Position numbers and translations under genes: made by a program. A stretch of DNA of 64,000 nucleotides, from the NCBI RefSeq assembly GCF_050947875.1, contig NC_134574.1:104857969-104921968 (forward strand), given 5' to 3'. This stretch comes from Dermacentor variabilis. Its lineage: Eukaryota; Arthropoda; Arachnida; Ixodida; Ixodidae. The first letter of the stretch is position 1. Each line of letters starts with the position of its first letter. Below the pieces are notes generated by a model. That model worked only from the letters and a program-made list of their open reading frames with translations. It searched no databases and was not told where the DNA came from. Below are positions 47,186 through 59,758 of this stretch, piece after piece.

Positions 47186-48299
47186 AATGAAGCTCCTATG
47201 CAGCCTTCTGCTCCAGCTTACGCTTTGACGGGACTGCGCGTGCCGCGCATACCTGTCAATTGTATTTTATTAACAAAATGATTGATATTTTTACATTCAA
47301 CGATATGTATAAGCTTCCGTGTTTACTTTATAATAGCATTCGTTCATAGATAGTGGATCAGTTCCGCATTTATGGGTTGAATTGCTTGGTTTACTGTCCT
47401 GTTTTGGTTTGCTCGGTTTTCTCTTTCTCGGAACGTTCGAGTAGAAGCTTCGGGTTCGCGACCTATCGTTTGCGTTGGATCTTGCCCTTGTATGTTGTCT
47501 CTTTTACTAGGGCTCGACAGGTCGACCTCAGGTTCGGGCAAGTTTTGCGCCACACCACATTAAGTGACCAAGAGAGAGAAAGAGAGATAGAAAAAGAGAA
47601 AAACGAGAGAATTTCCTGGTTGGCTACTACTTCATGCGCAGGCAAGGTGAGGAGAATATCCAGCCTGGAAGTCGAAATCACGTAGGGAGGTGGAAGTGTA
47701 ATACGAGGTAATAATGCGCTCACGCGCGCCGACACCACCCTGCATTCGAAGACGCTAACAGACGCCAGTTTCCAAACTGCACAAGAGGGCCTTCATTACC
47801 TCCAAGCCAAAGAGCAGTGAGGTTGGCGCTCGAGTATACTGTCTAAAACAAAAGCCGACAAAGGTCCAATCATGCCCCGGCATTGAAAAGGGTTTCCTTC
47901 TTGAGTCAGACTAGGGACCCTTAAGAAATCAGGCTGCTCAGTTCACTCGCCTCAGCCTCAGGCAATACATGAACCACTGCAAGTAATTGCAGTGGTTGAA
48001 GACTAACTCAATGACGTCTAACTTCATGTCTTTCTTTAGAATGGTACATCTCATAGTCGTGCCACCCGCACTTACGGATGTCTCAATGTTCAGCAGCCAA
48101 ACTCTGCGATGTCTAGAGCGCCGTGACACGTACGTCAGTGTACCGTTTCGCGATAATTTGTGCGGGAAGCTACGAGCGCATGCTGTTCAGTTTGGCACCA
48201 CGCTTCAAACTCTGTTCGAGGCACGGCTTACGGCTCCGCAAGAGTGGCCCGTGGTGCATGTACACTCGCAATCACGAGATCGCGCTCCTGGTTGGCTTG
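47186..48299. other. No recognised gene; 11-bp hairpin
   Basis: AACCACTGCAA (47972-47982) and TTGCAGTGGTT (47987-47997) form a perfect hairpin with a GTAA loop. Frames of 91-146 codons on both strands have no motif. Confidence 0.4.
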
Positions 48300-48415
48300 A
48301 CCCTCAACCCTTCCCCCTGCGCCGGGTAGCCAGCCGGAACTACCTCTGGTTAACCTCCCTGCCTTTCTCTGCATTATTTTTTCTCTCAGTCTCCACTCCA
48401 TTGCTAGATCTTTGT
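48300..48415 (+). mobile_element. LINE 3' UTR fragment
   Basis: cccttccccctgcgccgggt, agccagccggaactacctct, ggttaacctccctgcctttc matches the 3' UTR of the LINE at 22332-23163 (23084-23145) and ends in the same CT-rich way. No coding part was recognised upstream. Confidence 0.75.
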
Positions 48416-50884
48416 GAAGCAAAATGAAGGCATAGAAAAATAAACAAGCGGCACTCTCTTAGAAGCAAAACCATGCAATTTCATTCCGGGGAGAGCCAGA
48501 TTATTAGCAGCAATTTCATCATTTCTTAATAACTACCGCCGGGACTTCGCAAGCAGTTCCATTCAAAATGTTCAGTTTAAGGTGTACCTCTGCGAACTAC
48601 GTGGAAGAATTTAATTTACTTTTCATGGCCGACAGATATCCCATAGAAAGCTTTGTGAATGCATGGCGTCAAAGAAAAATATGCAGATTTATGGTATGCG
48701 CGTTAGTAAGCAGACATTCGCCGTCTGCATGCACCGACAGCTCTTGCAGCGTCAGCTGCTTAAGAAGTCTTCCTTGTGCAGGATTTGCAGCGATTCCTTC
48801 TCCCCTCCTTTCTTCCAACCAAACATGGTTCTCTTTCCCCGGGGCAGCGGCAAGAGCTGTGCAAATCGTTTTGCTTGCGCCATTACACGGTGATTTATGA
48901 AAGCCATCCGCAGCCTGCAGCATGCTTAGTCACAAGATTATTATGCATGCCGCAGCTGTCTTCTGCGGGTTTACTTGTGTCTCGAATCGCTTAGTTTGCT
49001 CCACGCAAATGATTTGCCGAGACAGGGTCTTCTTTTACGAGCCGTGGCTGCGATGTTTTCTCGCTAATGGTGCGCGAAATAATGGCGTGCATAACATATG
49101 CAAATCTGCATCGGGGAGTTCAAAATAGAACGAAAAATTCGTTCGCGCAGCTTTTTAAGTGGCACCCTGCCAGACAATTTCACTTCTAGCCCCACTGCGT
49201 GAATGCAACGTACACATGTCTTCTTGCGTAAGCGTTACCGTCTGGCTTAGCGAAATTGCGCAGCAAGCCTCGTCGGGTTTTACATTCACCAAAAGGGGAC
49301 AGGCAAGAAAGCTCGAATAAGTCTTGTTGATGGGCCGCGCCAGGCAATCGGCGTTAAGCGAGAAAACTTAGTGACAGTTGGCCGGACGAGTACGGCAACT
49401 AAGGAAATAAGGTGCGAGTGCGATAGCAACATCACGACGGGCGCAGCAAGAAGGATGCTTGTGGAGGACAACGACAGTAACGCTCAGCATCAAAACAAAG
49501 ACGATACTGACAAATATAACAGCTTTAACGACGCCAAAGGTTCTGTGACATTGACTGCGACAGTACGACTCGGGCGACGACGATGACCATTATGATAGGG
49601 ACCAAGATTTCTGCCAATACCACCACGATGAAAACAAGGTGGACGACAAAGATGATACGATGATAAGGACCCCAACGACAATGGCCCGTGCCCGCGAGAA
49701 AAGTCTTAATGGTGAAAAGAAAAACAGGCAGGTCTATGGGCATGTTTCCCTCAAAAGGAAGCGAAGCTCAGTGCTTTAGTTAGCGAGGTAGCTGCTGTAG
49801 CAGATGACACTTCCACAGCCTCCTTGTCTTTATGTGTTAGCTATGTGCGTCAGGACGACGCAGGAAATCTGTAAACCTTGTCGCTTTTCACTTGCTTTCT
49901 TCCTTTTTTCTTCTCCTGTTCGTTGAGGAAAGAATGTTAATGGTACGTGTACGTACAATGTACGGCACTTCTATGCAAAATATATTTAGACCATCAGACC
50001 TGTTGAATTTCGGTGATTCATTGATTCCGGTGGATTTGCGATACCTAGTGCCCACTTTCTTCCTTCGGCACAAACACAGTGAACCATAACTAGTGGCCCG
50101 AGCTTTCTGCTGGACGAGACAGCCGCCAGCAGCAAGTTGTTGTTTTTTCGGGCAAACAGCCATTTTATCCACGTTGTGCCCTCGGCAACAAAGTCTGCAT
50201 ATGCCGAGAGGCCCAAGTTGTTTATATATGCTCACGAACATATCCGGCCAGAAAACCAACGACGAACCCCAACCCAAGGGAAAGTTGCAAAGAAAGGTTC
50301 GCTTTGAAGAAGAGCTCTCCCTTCTGGCGACATCGTCCAAGAAATATTCAAGAGTGTAAATTGACGAGAATCCCTGATATGTGAGTCACTAATCCCACAT
50401 CATCTGCATTTAACAGCTATCTTTAAAAAATTCAAATACTGAGGACTGTTTGAAGTGGCAGGGTGCACAGGCTGCTAGTCCGTGCTTTAAATCACATTGC
50501 ACTGTTGCTGCTACGGCGGCGCGACACCTCTTTCGCCCAGATCAACGCCGCACTCGCCGTTAGCCTGACAACTATGTACATCGATGGGGTTCACACTTTA
50601 CCTTGCATGATGCACATCTTTTGAACGAACCCATTGATGACCGACTTACACGGAAATTTCCGTCTGCAGCTAACAGCAGACGTCTTCGTTCTCCTTTTTT
50701 GCCTTCCCGGTTCATTATTTTCCTTTCTTAGTGCTCACTCAATTATCGTATTTGACTCACAGATGACTAGCTCTCAGTGGCGTTCCTGCTACATCGGTAC
50801 TCATGTAGCCACTTCTTGGTATCAATGTCCTTTTTTGCAGTATATAGATTACGGCTGCGTAATCATGATTCAATTAAAACGGCA
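48416..50884. other. No recognised gene
   Basis: 49380-49700 is rich in GAC/GAT words (gcgacgacgatgacc, gacgacaaagatgatacg) and may be a degraded relative of the satellite. The frames at 49888-50359 on both strands show no family motif; the plus frame ends in a basic KGKLQRKVRFEEELSL tail. Nothing else is supported. Confidence 0.35.
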
Positions 50885-51740
50885 TGATTACAATAGAATC
50901 ACTAACAAGGACTGACGATACCGAACTGATGACGATGGTGAATCGACAGCGTGACGACGATGGCATAACAATATTCAAATGACGAAGTTTTATTGATGAC
51001 GATGCAAGAACCGCGACGTCATCCCGACGATGATATTGCGACGAATACATGATGACGACTGTATGACGGCGATGCAGTGAGGACGATTTCATGACAACGG
51101 CATAAGAAGAATAGGTTGACGCCGACTGTATGAAGACAGTGGCGTGACTGTGACTATCACGAAACCTATATAATCACATTGGCCCGACGACAATGACATG
51201 ACGAAAGTCGGATGACGACGCTGCAAGGAGGATGATGCCACGACCACGACAGCACTACGATGGTGGTGTGACAATGGAGGCATGATAGCGACTGACGATG
51301 ACATTACTAGGGCGGCAGGCATAATCACGATCGAATGAAGTCAATATTACAAAAATTCAATCAAGAACAATGATTGATGTCGATGGGACGACAACGGCGG
51401 CGGCATTACAATAATGGGGTCCTGGCAATGAAGTGATAACAATGATAAAATGACAGCGTGACCATGACTGCATCACGACCGTGAATATGAACCTAGTGAC
51501 ACATGCTATGGTCCACTGGGTCGGAATAGAAAGTTGGACGCACACAACATGACGAGTCAGATCACGAAGCTTGAAGGACGATGATTGAACAACTACGATG
51601 GTATTGCTATGTCTGTGTGACGACAAATGCATGAGGACCTTGTGACGACGAAGGCGTGACGACGAGGACCTTGCGAGTGTCGGATGACAAAGAAGGAATG
51701 GCAGTGACGCGACGAACACGACGTCATCACGACCTCGAGC
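50885..51740 (-). repeat. GACGAC-rich satellite, block D
   Basis: About 0.85 kb of tgacgacgatggcat-type words in the orientation of block B, including the ccactgggtcgg word at 51507-51518. It ends near 51740 at a GC-rich unique segment. Confidence 0.85.
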
Positions 51741-52011
51741 TCACACATACTCGCCCAAGCAAATTTACTACACTAGCTTCAGTTTTAAAACTCGGCGCCG
51801 TTGCGCGGAACCGCCAGCCGCCCGCGTCTTCGTGGGGCTGCAGTCGCGCCCAGCTTCACTTCATCACTAGCCGGCTACGCTGGCAGGCTGGACTAAGCAC
51901 GTGGTGCAGCGTTGGTGTGTTCTTTGGTTCGTTGTTTTCTGCGAATTTCAGCAAGCATGCCATCCTCGAAACTGTAGCCTTCGCCGAGTTTGTTAAGAAT
52001 ATTAGCAGACG

Positions 52012-52200
52012 ATGCCGACGTGCTGCGTAACTGGCTGCACAGGCGGCTATGGGAACAATGTCGACAGTTCGACATCGTTCAGTGTTCCCGACACTTTTTC
52101 TGTGTTCGCAGCAATGCGACGCTTCGCTCGGCGTGGAACAGAGCGTTTCCTCGTGCCGACCGCGAGGTTTCTGCGAAATCCACGGCACGCGCTCGTGTAC
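52012..52200 (+). pseudogene. THAP zinc-finger exon, frameshifted
   Basis: Frame 1 from ATG 52012 reads MPTCCVTGCTGGYGN and SFSVP: the N-terminus of a THAP domain with its first zinc ligands (C-x3-4-C). A +1 shift gives NATLRSAWNRAFPRADRE, the conserved tryptophan helix. A further +1 shift gives FCEIHGT, the C-x2-H pair that completes the C2CH finger. All elements are in the right order and about the right spacing (near 60 residues), but in three frames, so the gene cannot make a finger. THAP domains bind DNA and occur in host regulators and in P-element-like transposases; which source applies here is unknown. No partner domain follows. Confidence 0.6.
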
Positions 52201-53159
52201 TGCTCCCGCGAACGTCGCCGTCTTCCACAGCAGGCGGCGTTGCCGTTTATCATTCCAGAGTAGAATTTCACTTCTGCCGTCGTACTGGGGAGGCCGCTTG
52301 TACGGGGGTATGAGCCAGTGCTTAAGGGAGTATGAGCCTCCAAGTCTTACATAACGGACATATTTAATTTTGAAGAAATTATTTTCGAAGAATCACAAGC
52401 GGCTAATGGCAGGCGAAGGCTGCTAACCACGCCGCCGAGCAAACTCGAGATATCGAACGCAAGCGACAACGGCGGACTGCGGGCATACCGTCAGTGACGT
52501 CATTCCCTCTGTCGCAGCCGATTGTGTGTGTAACCTCTTAATTGAGAAATACTTTAATGAACCCTCGCGATTAACCCTGTGATAAACACAGGGGCCGCAG
52601 GTTTCGGATTCGCTGGTTAACCATCTTCACGGAGTGAAAGAGCCGACGATTTTTTTTTCTTTTTTTTGTGTGTGTGGTTTGTGTGTTCAAACACTGATCT
52701 CATATTTCTTTTTGTAGCACATCTTTGGCGTGGTGAGAAGCTTCGGTGGGGATGAAGATCATCCTACAGCCACGCACTTTGACCAGGTCTTCAGGCTCCT
52801 GAGCCTAAACTGCGCGAAACGTTAAGACGACAGGAAGAAACAGCTTGTGCATTTCGCTGTATGCGTTTCTTGCTTTCGTGCAGTTTACCCTTCTTTCAGT
52901 ATGAACCAACTGACCCGATAAATCTTATTGATGTAAGTGGGTACCTCTTTCTCATGGTATCACTAATACGGACAAGGGAGAATAGCAGCGAGCGTAGAAC
53001 ACGCGCAAACTGCCCGTCCGCACGAACCCAAGGCTGCGGCGAGGCGTCTGCAGTGGAGCTCGATAGAACGGCGCTGTCACCTCGCGGCTGTCACAGAAGT
53101 GGCGACAGCGGCTGTAGGCACGCCCGCGGAGAGTTTTACAACTGAAGCTAGTCTAGTAA
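52201..53159. other. No recognised gene
   Basis: T-run and GT-run near 52650-52680. Nothing was recognised. Confidence 0.4.
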
Positions 53160-53640
53160 CGTTGCGCCCAAGCTATTAGACAATTCCAGCGGTATCATTC
53201 CCCCCAATTCCGCAATGACTAGGTACCCGTTAGAATACTATATGCCATGCTGTTCTTCTTATGACATGGCGTAAGTCTTTTGCATCTCGTATATTAAAGC
53301 ATCATTCGTTGAGTCAAAGTTTGTGCTTCGTACAGATGATAGCGATGCTTGAAAATCGCTTAAAACAGCCCATTGTCGTAGCTGTCTTCGGAAATATATA
53401 AATTCCGCTGCAAAGGGACTTGCGTAACGTTCGGCACTGGCTGACGGAGTACTGTGACACAGTTTGTATTCTGCACGTTCTACGTAAATTGGAATCAAGA
53501 ATGCTGCGTTAGAACTTTGATCAATGCGTGATCTGTCTGTATATACTTGAATGCGGTCTTGATATCCAGTGCAATTTTGTGACAATGTTAGATATTTTGT
53601 TTCTATTACCAGCAACTTAGTTGTGTACGCAATTCCTTGT
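53160..53640 (-). mobile_element. LINE RNase H domain (3' half of split LINE)
   Basis: The minus-strand frame to 53259 reads QVYTDRSRIDQSSNAAF, CHSTPSASAE..., AAEFIYFRRQLRQWAVLSDF, QASLSSVRSTNFDSTNDAL. This is the RNase H fold with its YTDxS, E and (V/L)SD positions present. After a frameshift VPSHCGIGGNDTAG (53180-53225) gives the last loop. It is the continuation of the reverse transcriptase part at 54860-56620, from which the 53645-54856 element separates it. The C-terminal knuckle was not found. The copy carries stops and shifts. Confidence 0.82.
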
Positions 53641-53644
53641 TTAA

Positions 53645-54856
53645 AGGGCCCCTCCCCTGGTCTGGCCATTTTGAGCTGACAAGCACCTTGCACATAAGGC
53701 GCGCTAATAATCGTGTCTTCTAAGTATAACATCGCTACACGCCGCAGAAAGATCTGAAATTTCAAACCGAACGCCGTTTACCCTTCACCTCACGGCCACC
53801 TCACTCCTAGCCGAAAAGCCAACGTATATCGCACAGGTGCGCCTACGTACATCGCACTGCTGCGGCGTCGCTCGTAGTGACATGTGACTTCGAGAATTAT
53901 TCAAGGTAACATCTCGTATTTCTATATTCTATTGCTTCAATAAACAAAATAAACTTTCGAGGAATAATAAAAAAGAGACCAACTGAATGTCTTTGGGTTC
54001 TTATTTTGTTTTGCATCACAGCAAGAGATATGTCCTACCGTTCTGTCTGCTTCTTCCCACGTCGTGCAGTCGCGCGCGCAGACAACGAAAGTTTGTGATT
54101 TTCTAGCGTGTTCTAGTGCGTAATCATGCTCTGTCAACCACTTCTGTCTGCCTGAGTATTCGCCTAGCAATGACTTACACCGCTACACTCTTGAAAAAAT
54201 TGCAGCGATTGGGGTGTGTGGTTGTCCCACAAGAATAATCGTCATCTGCCTCGCTTGCATTTCTTGAAAACGCTGCGCTCGCTACTTTCCTGTCCAGAAC
54301 GCCGCGCCACGCTGATAACGGGCAAGCCGTTCCTGACTTGGAAGTACTGGGCTCACAGCATTAAAAAATGAAAATACGGGCAAGACTGATGACCATTATT
54401 CATGTGGGACAAGATAAGCCCCAAAAATGATTTTTTTTAAGAGCGTAGTCCTGTTTTCTCGCATACAGCGCGCAAAATCCTTTGCTGCACGAAACGAGAC
54501 AAACGGGACAGCTCGGGCTCGACACATACAGCGGAAATGCGCGGCGCACCAATGAGTTAGGGGAAGAAATGAAGGCGGGGCCCATGACGTGTGTCTCACG
54601 CGATCCTGGAGCTCCGGTATAGGAGAACAGACGGACGGAATTTCGCTTGCGGCAGCTAGACGGCGCAAAGGGAGAGAGCGTTTTGGTACTGGCCCTCGTC
54701 TTCTGAAATCGTGGGTTCGCGGCGCTGAAAGATTGCTATGCAGAGACTATTAAAGAATCATGTTGAAAAATTGTTGCGGCAGAACTCTCCCTTGAAGGCA
54801 CGTAACAACTCACAGCGTATAACAAAAGTTTGCTATGTGGCCTCTTGAGGGGCCCT
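53645..54856. mobile_element. 1.2-kb non-autonomous DNA element flanked by TTAA
   Basis: The ends AGGGCCCCTC (53645) and GAGGGGCCCT (54856) are perfect 10-bp inverted repeats. They are flanked by TTAA (53641-53644) and TGAA (54857-54860), as expected for a TTAA target duplication with one later change. Insertion into the LINE is shown by RNase H sequence on the left and thumb sequence on the right. No transposase is encoded; the minus frames at 53937-54170 and 54396-54668 have no recognised domain. TTAA targets are typical of piggyBac-type transposases, but the short end here does not by itself prove that class. Confidence 0.75.
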
Positions 54857-54860
54857 TGAA

Positions 54861-56620
54861 AGGGTAAATATTTGGAATGTCGAGAAGCCGGGGAAGATGA
54901 AAGACTTCTACTTGCCAATAGGGCTGCGCCGGTAGGTCCCTACTGTACTGTTCTATAATTTCGCACACTATTGCCCTATCTTTGCTGTTAAGCGCTTCGT
55001 AAAAAGGGTGATTGTAATGTTGAGCGGATATATGAAAATACTTGCGACATGTCTCCGCAAGCCTCAATGCGTTGACAGATAGTTGGCGAGACTCGGCATT
55101 AAGTAATGAACTGCGGGATGCCTGAGAAACGCCTAAACATGCACGGAGGCTGCTGGCTGGGAATCGTTTAAAGATGGGTTGCTTCTGAGGCGCTTGAAAG
55201 GGGTCGTGAAGGGCTGGAGCATGGGGCCCATTATGCAATCCACTGCTTACTGAGGGCGAACTGTACGCACAATGGTGTCCTGCTTCTCCATCTGATACCT
55301 GCATTTCTGCGGAGGTCGTTATTAGGAGAACTGACTTGTTCTTCAATCCCTTACACTGGTGGGCTTCATGACAACAGTATGTCAAGAGCCAACGCAAAAT
55401 CACCTGAACGGTAGAGCCAGTTGTACATGCCTCGAATATAATGATAGCTTGAGGAGTTTTAAACATTCTCTAGTAACAGGGAGGGCAGCAGTTCTTTGTT
55501 TTCAGAGACAGTATCATATGTCTGGCTTTCTGAAACGTATTCACTGTGTATTATTCTCGATGAAGGTTTTGCTGAATTAGTTGTACGCTAGTTCCTGATG
55601 ATCACATGTATGATCATCTGGATGATCACAGCTCGAGATGATCTGGAGATGATCACAACTAGGTCATTACACTATTAAATAGGAGTGGAATAAGCGCGCT
55701 ATATTGTGGAACTCATTGCTTTACTAAGCAGCTTCTATAAGTATTATAAGGCTGCTCAAGAACTTTGTAATGCGCCCAACAGTTCTACCACATATACCCG
55801 TTTGAAGAAACCCGCGTGCGTGTGACTGGCTTTGTCGAACGCCTGCCTAATGTCCAGGAATACAGGAACGGTTATTCTACCGCGGCTGCATACATGCTCC
55901 ACACATGTCACCATATTAAAAGCCACCTCTATAGTTGGTTAACGCCTGCCGAAGCCTGCCATGTTGTGGGGTACCACCTGACTGTATTGCGACCGCCATT
56001 GCAATCCAGCCGCGACCATTTTTTTCATTAGTTTCCACAGGCAGCTCATAAGGCTCAGAGGGGGTGAAAGCGGTCTAAGAAAAGTGGTGTCCTGCCAGTG
56101 GTTCCTGTCCCTGAACTACTCTCGCAAATCGTTAGGTACTCTGAAATCCATATATCAATAAGTACCTTCTACAGCGCGTTGGTTCCTGCAGGGCCGAGGT
56201 TACTCAAACCACAATAAGCCACCCCGTCAGATCCTGCAGCTGTCTTGCAACAGCACAATGAAAGAGCGCTGTTTAGTTCAACAAGAGGAAAAAAAGGTGG
56301 ATAAAAATATGCATGGCTCGCCATGACAGTTGAGTCTATTGATTTAGTTTCCTGACCAGAGTTTTGGAACTACACTGTGTTCATTGGCGTACAAGGTCGT
56401 GTAATCAACATTCAAACTGATTGGCAATGGTTATCTCGGAGATCATTTGGGATAGCGCTAGTGCCATGGATAGCTGCTGCAGAGCCTTCTCCGCCACTGA
56501 AAGAGCTATACCCCTCCAAAATATGGGCTGTGGCGTAATCGGCGATATTGAGGAACGAAACCCACGCCAGTACTCTCTGCCTCGTTTTTCTAGTTTCCGA
56601 CGTACACTGCCGTAAGCTTT
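54861..56620 (-). mobile_element. Decayed LINE reverse transcriptase and thumb (5' half of split LINE)
   Basis: Minus strand, 5' to 3': linker (56600-56300, with stops); KTAAGSDGVAY (56250), the usual xAPGPDGV entry to the reverse transcriptase; LMKKMVAAGLQW and QVVPHNMAGFGRR; then VFLDIRQAFDKASHTH (palm A) near 55830. The catalytic YADD region at about 55500-55700 is unreadable. The long frame 54810-55466 covers the post-palm and thumb: RACLGVSQASRSSLLNAESR, LSVNALRLAETCRKYF, and DIPNIYPF at the break. LCLGVPxASxSxxxLAEA is a well-known thumb signature of RNase H-bearing LINEs. The long frame is therefore a LINE remnant, not a host gene. Confidence 0.85.
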
Positions 56621-56710
56621 GTATGCATGTCTTTCATTGCCAAAGGGAAGTGCTCATTGATATCTTCTACCTGCTCTTCGCAATGTAGGTGCACGGGTGT
56701 ATACAGCTAC

Positions 56711-56786
56711 CACCATAGCTCAATTGGTAGAGCACCTCAAGCGCCGTGCTGAGGATACGTTTAAACTATCACCAGCGGCAAGTTTT
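56711..56786 (+). mobile_element. tRNA-derived SINE head
   Basis: caccatagctcaattggtag, agcacctcaagcgccg..., gtttaaactatcaccagcgg, caagtttttatt: an A box close to TRGCNNARYNGG and a damaged B box, followed by a short GGCAAGTTTTT end. The tRNA fold fails, so it is a SINE relic, not a tRNA gene. Confidence 0.65.
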
Positions 56787-57375
56787 TATTGCGACAGCTA
56801 TGAAATGGTCACGCCGGGCACATTTTTGCTGTCGCGTGATGTTCAGTATAAAGTCCAAGGGCTATAACATCGTCGCCGCACGTCGTCTGCTCAACGTGCT
56901 AGTGCATGCACGCCAGGGAAGCCTACGATCGCGCCTCAATCTGGCGCGCGCGAATGAGAAATCGTTGAAATCGTAGAGCAAACGCGTCGTCTTCGGTGAC
57001 GCGAAAGGTCGTGGGGATATGGGGGGGGGGGGGGAGGGAGCGGGGGTGGCGGTGCGTTCCAGCAGCAACTGCGAGTTTCGCGACCGGGTTCAAGGGGAAT
57101 TGACGATCGCGGCTCCATCTCGCGCGAGGAAAGCGGGGAGGCAGTGCGTGAGGCAAGGGGGCGGCTGCGACTCCACCACCAAGTGCGTGTTTTGTCTGAG
57201 CCATATATTGAAAATTATTTGCAGACGGCTAATACCTTAGTTAGTTAACCATGCTTGTTAATTCAGTTAGCAAGCGAATGTTTCCAAGTTTATACAGCCA
57301 GTAAAACTCCTATCCTTACTTCGTATAGCTGTCTACTAATTTGCTGTCGCAGTCGATGCATCACCTTTAGGTCGA
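56787..57375 (-). repeat. Dispersed repeat family A, copy 3
   Basis: 57262-57372 is the reverse complement of the left part of copy 2 (actcctatccttacttcgta, tagctgtctactaatttgct). 56830-56960 is the reverse complement of its right part (tataaagtccaagggc, cgtcgccgcac, cctcaatctggcgcgcg). The order is consistent with one full minus-strand element ending at the SINE. The middle (57020-57200) is GC-rich with a G14 run and has diverged. Confidence 0.75.
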
Positions 57376-59758
57376 AACTGGGACTGATTTCTTTTTCTTT
57401 CACACCCCTTTCTCCTTACTGTTTGTTTGGACATATCCATTAATGAACACAAGTGATTTCCGGTACATTTGACTCGAATTTATTTTCTGTTAGCTTCTTA
57501 TGATTGCAACCCATAAAAATCTAGCACCTTGGTTCCCTTGATTCTGCTCGATAATTATACCAGAAAGCAACAAAAGGTAAAACTTTGAACAAATACCCCC
57601 TTTAGTGTTTACTTAAAATACAATAATTTCAATGCGGTTAAACAACCAAAGCATGACGAATAGCTACACATATGCACGTAAACGCAACAAAGCCGGTTTT
57701 ATTCCCTCATCATAAGACAGACAAAGACAGATAAACACGATGGGAAAAGAAGGGAGCTTAACCGGATAGATTCTGGTGTGTTATCCTGCACTGGATGAAG
57801 CGTAAAGGGAAACGAAAGACGGAAAGAACAGTTCATGACACTCATCACATATTTTAGCTGGATCGGTGTCTCAAATATTTAGCACGGCTAACACCCGCAG
57901 CCCTCCCCCCCTCCATCAATAACACTTTCCAAACGACGCTTTTAAACGCCGTAAGCTGATCCAACATGGAGACATAGTGGACGAAAAGAAAATTCCGGCA
58001 CCACTCATCTCACGATGACTGTCGGCGTCGAACATGACCTTATCATTCAAGCAAGTTAGCGGCACACCCGATTGCCGCATCTAAAACGCGTCATGTTTGA
58101 GCTGTGGGCTGCCGCTAGGCTCCTCTTGCGCGCTTCCCTCTGGATATGCTGCGCCATCTAGCGGAACTGGCGTGAAGTTCCCGTGGCAGGCAAGGTTGCA
58201 CCGGCGGCACGCCGGGGCTTACTAACGCTGAAGATTAATGCGCAGAAATAATGCGCAGGATTAATTAATCACAGTGTTAATCACAGTGTTAATGCGTAGG
58301 ATTACTGCGCAGGATGTTAGAGCGCGCCGGACTGCTGTGCTTGAGGAAACCGTGCACCACTGGTTCAGTTCTGCCACAGCACCAGATAATTTCTAAAGTT
58401 TTGATGTTGTTGTTGGTGTTCGTGTTCTTGTTATTGAAAAGTGCCATAAATGGGCTACACAGTAGATAGGGGCAAAGTGCTTTAAACAGGCTAACAACGC
58501 TAATCACATCAAAACATAGACAAAAGAGAGTTACGAAATGGGACTCTTTTGAACTAATAATACGCTCAAGAGGGAGTTATAAATTTTGATTGCTTTAGAC
58601 TTTTTGATAGGCTGGAGTCATCGTATACGACATGGTAGCCTTGCAGGAAAGAGACAATCGGCTATAGACAAATATTTCAGCTTCGTCTCATCTCTCACCT
58701 CGGTGCCTCATGAGGCGGTCACATCACTCCCGAGCAGTTCCTCGCGCGAAAGTTGCAAAGGGGGGAAAATTCGCCGTTCGGAGGATCTTTCCTGAAGTCA
58801 GTCGCCCGAAATAGAACGACTAGGTCTAAGTTTTGTCTTGAAATAGGAGCACTAAAAACGTTCAAAACAAGGCGTAGGAAGCGTGCAGCTTCTAAAGCGT
58901 TTCATCGTGCGACAGGCTCCTTCCCGTTCGTGAAAACGAAACATGAAGTTAAGCATAAAAACCCCTCACATTAAAATGGGCTGTTGCTTACTGGGCTGTC
59001 AAACGTTTGTCATTTCTTCTGATTTTGTGGAAACACCGCGTGAGAAGCGACTGCTATTTCAATCCCGGGCTTCCGACTGCTCCCACACCGACGCTACAGT
59101 TCGATTGCCGGGTTTTTTCGCTTGAAATCGCCCGCACCAGTCGTGCGTAAATGCGAATCAATACCCGCACGTCGCTGCAAGAGAGCGTCGTGTTATCCAC
59201 GGTAAATTCGCAGCCCTTCATCAAAATTCTTAAAATATCGAACGTTTCAGTGGCGCGAGGAAATAAGAGGGAAATAATCATTCTGTCTGGAAACGACAAT
59301 GCGAGTAAAAATACCACTATATAGCCGACACGACTCAACACTTGGGAAAAGAATGAGCAAGCTTCAATAAAAGAGGTACTCAATCTCTCCTTCTTTTGTG
59401 AGGTGTGCCAGTTCATACGGGTGGCAATAATATAAAATCTTGATTGAATGCCTTTCAAATACATGCTCTTGTTAAGCACTTTCCTGAAGGCCTGGCCTTT
59501 TGCGAAGGGGAGTGATGTATATGAGCAAGTATGCAGTCTGATGACGACGGTGATGGCGACAGGCAATTCAGCTTTGGGTGTTCTTCAGCTGCTCCGCTCA
59601 CATCCAATTGCTAAACGACAACTTCCGTAGATAGATCGATGTTTCTTTTGTTTTTTCAATAAGAAAAGAAACGGAGGCAACAATGGGGATAACATTAGTT
59701 GTAACAAGACAACTTTATGAATGGTAAATAATGAAAACCAAATTCCTTTGCATTCCAG
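57376..59758. other. No recognised gene
   Basis: 58250-58320 repeats ttaatcacagtg and aatgcgcagga words. The 170-codon minus frame at 59054-59566 and its overlapping frames show no motif. Confidence 0.35.

Noticed and set aside
49380..49700. Fifth satellite block or acidic Asp-rich gene
   Set aside because: GAC/GAT-rich words are present, but the module markers (gacccagtgg) are absent and no long frame dominates; left as unresolved.
54810..55466. 218-residue frame as a host gene
   Set aside because: It carries the LINE thumb signature RACLGVSQASRSSLLNAESR and sits between RT and RNase H parts of the same element; its last residues run into the DNA element.
56711..56786. tRNA gene
   Set aside because: A box present but the B box and acceptor stem do not pair; fits a SINE head. 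The same holds for 45690-45758 and 30225-30268.
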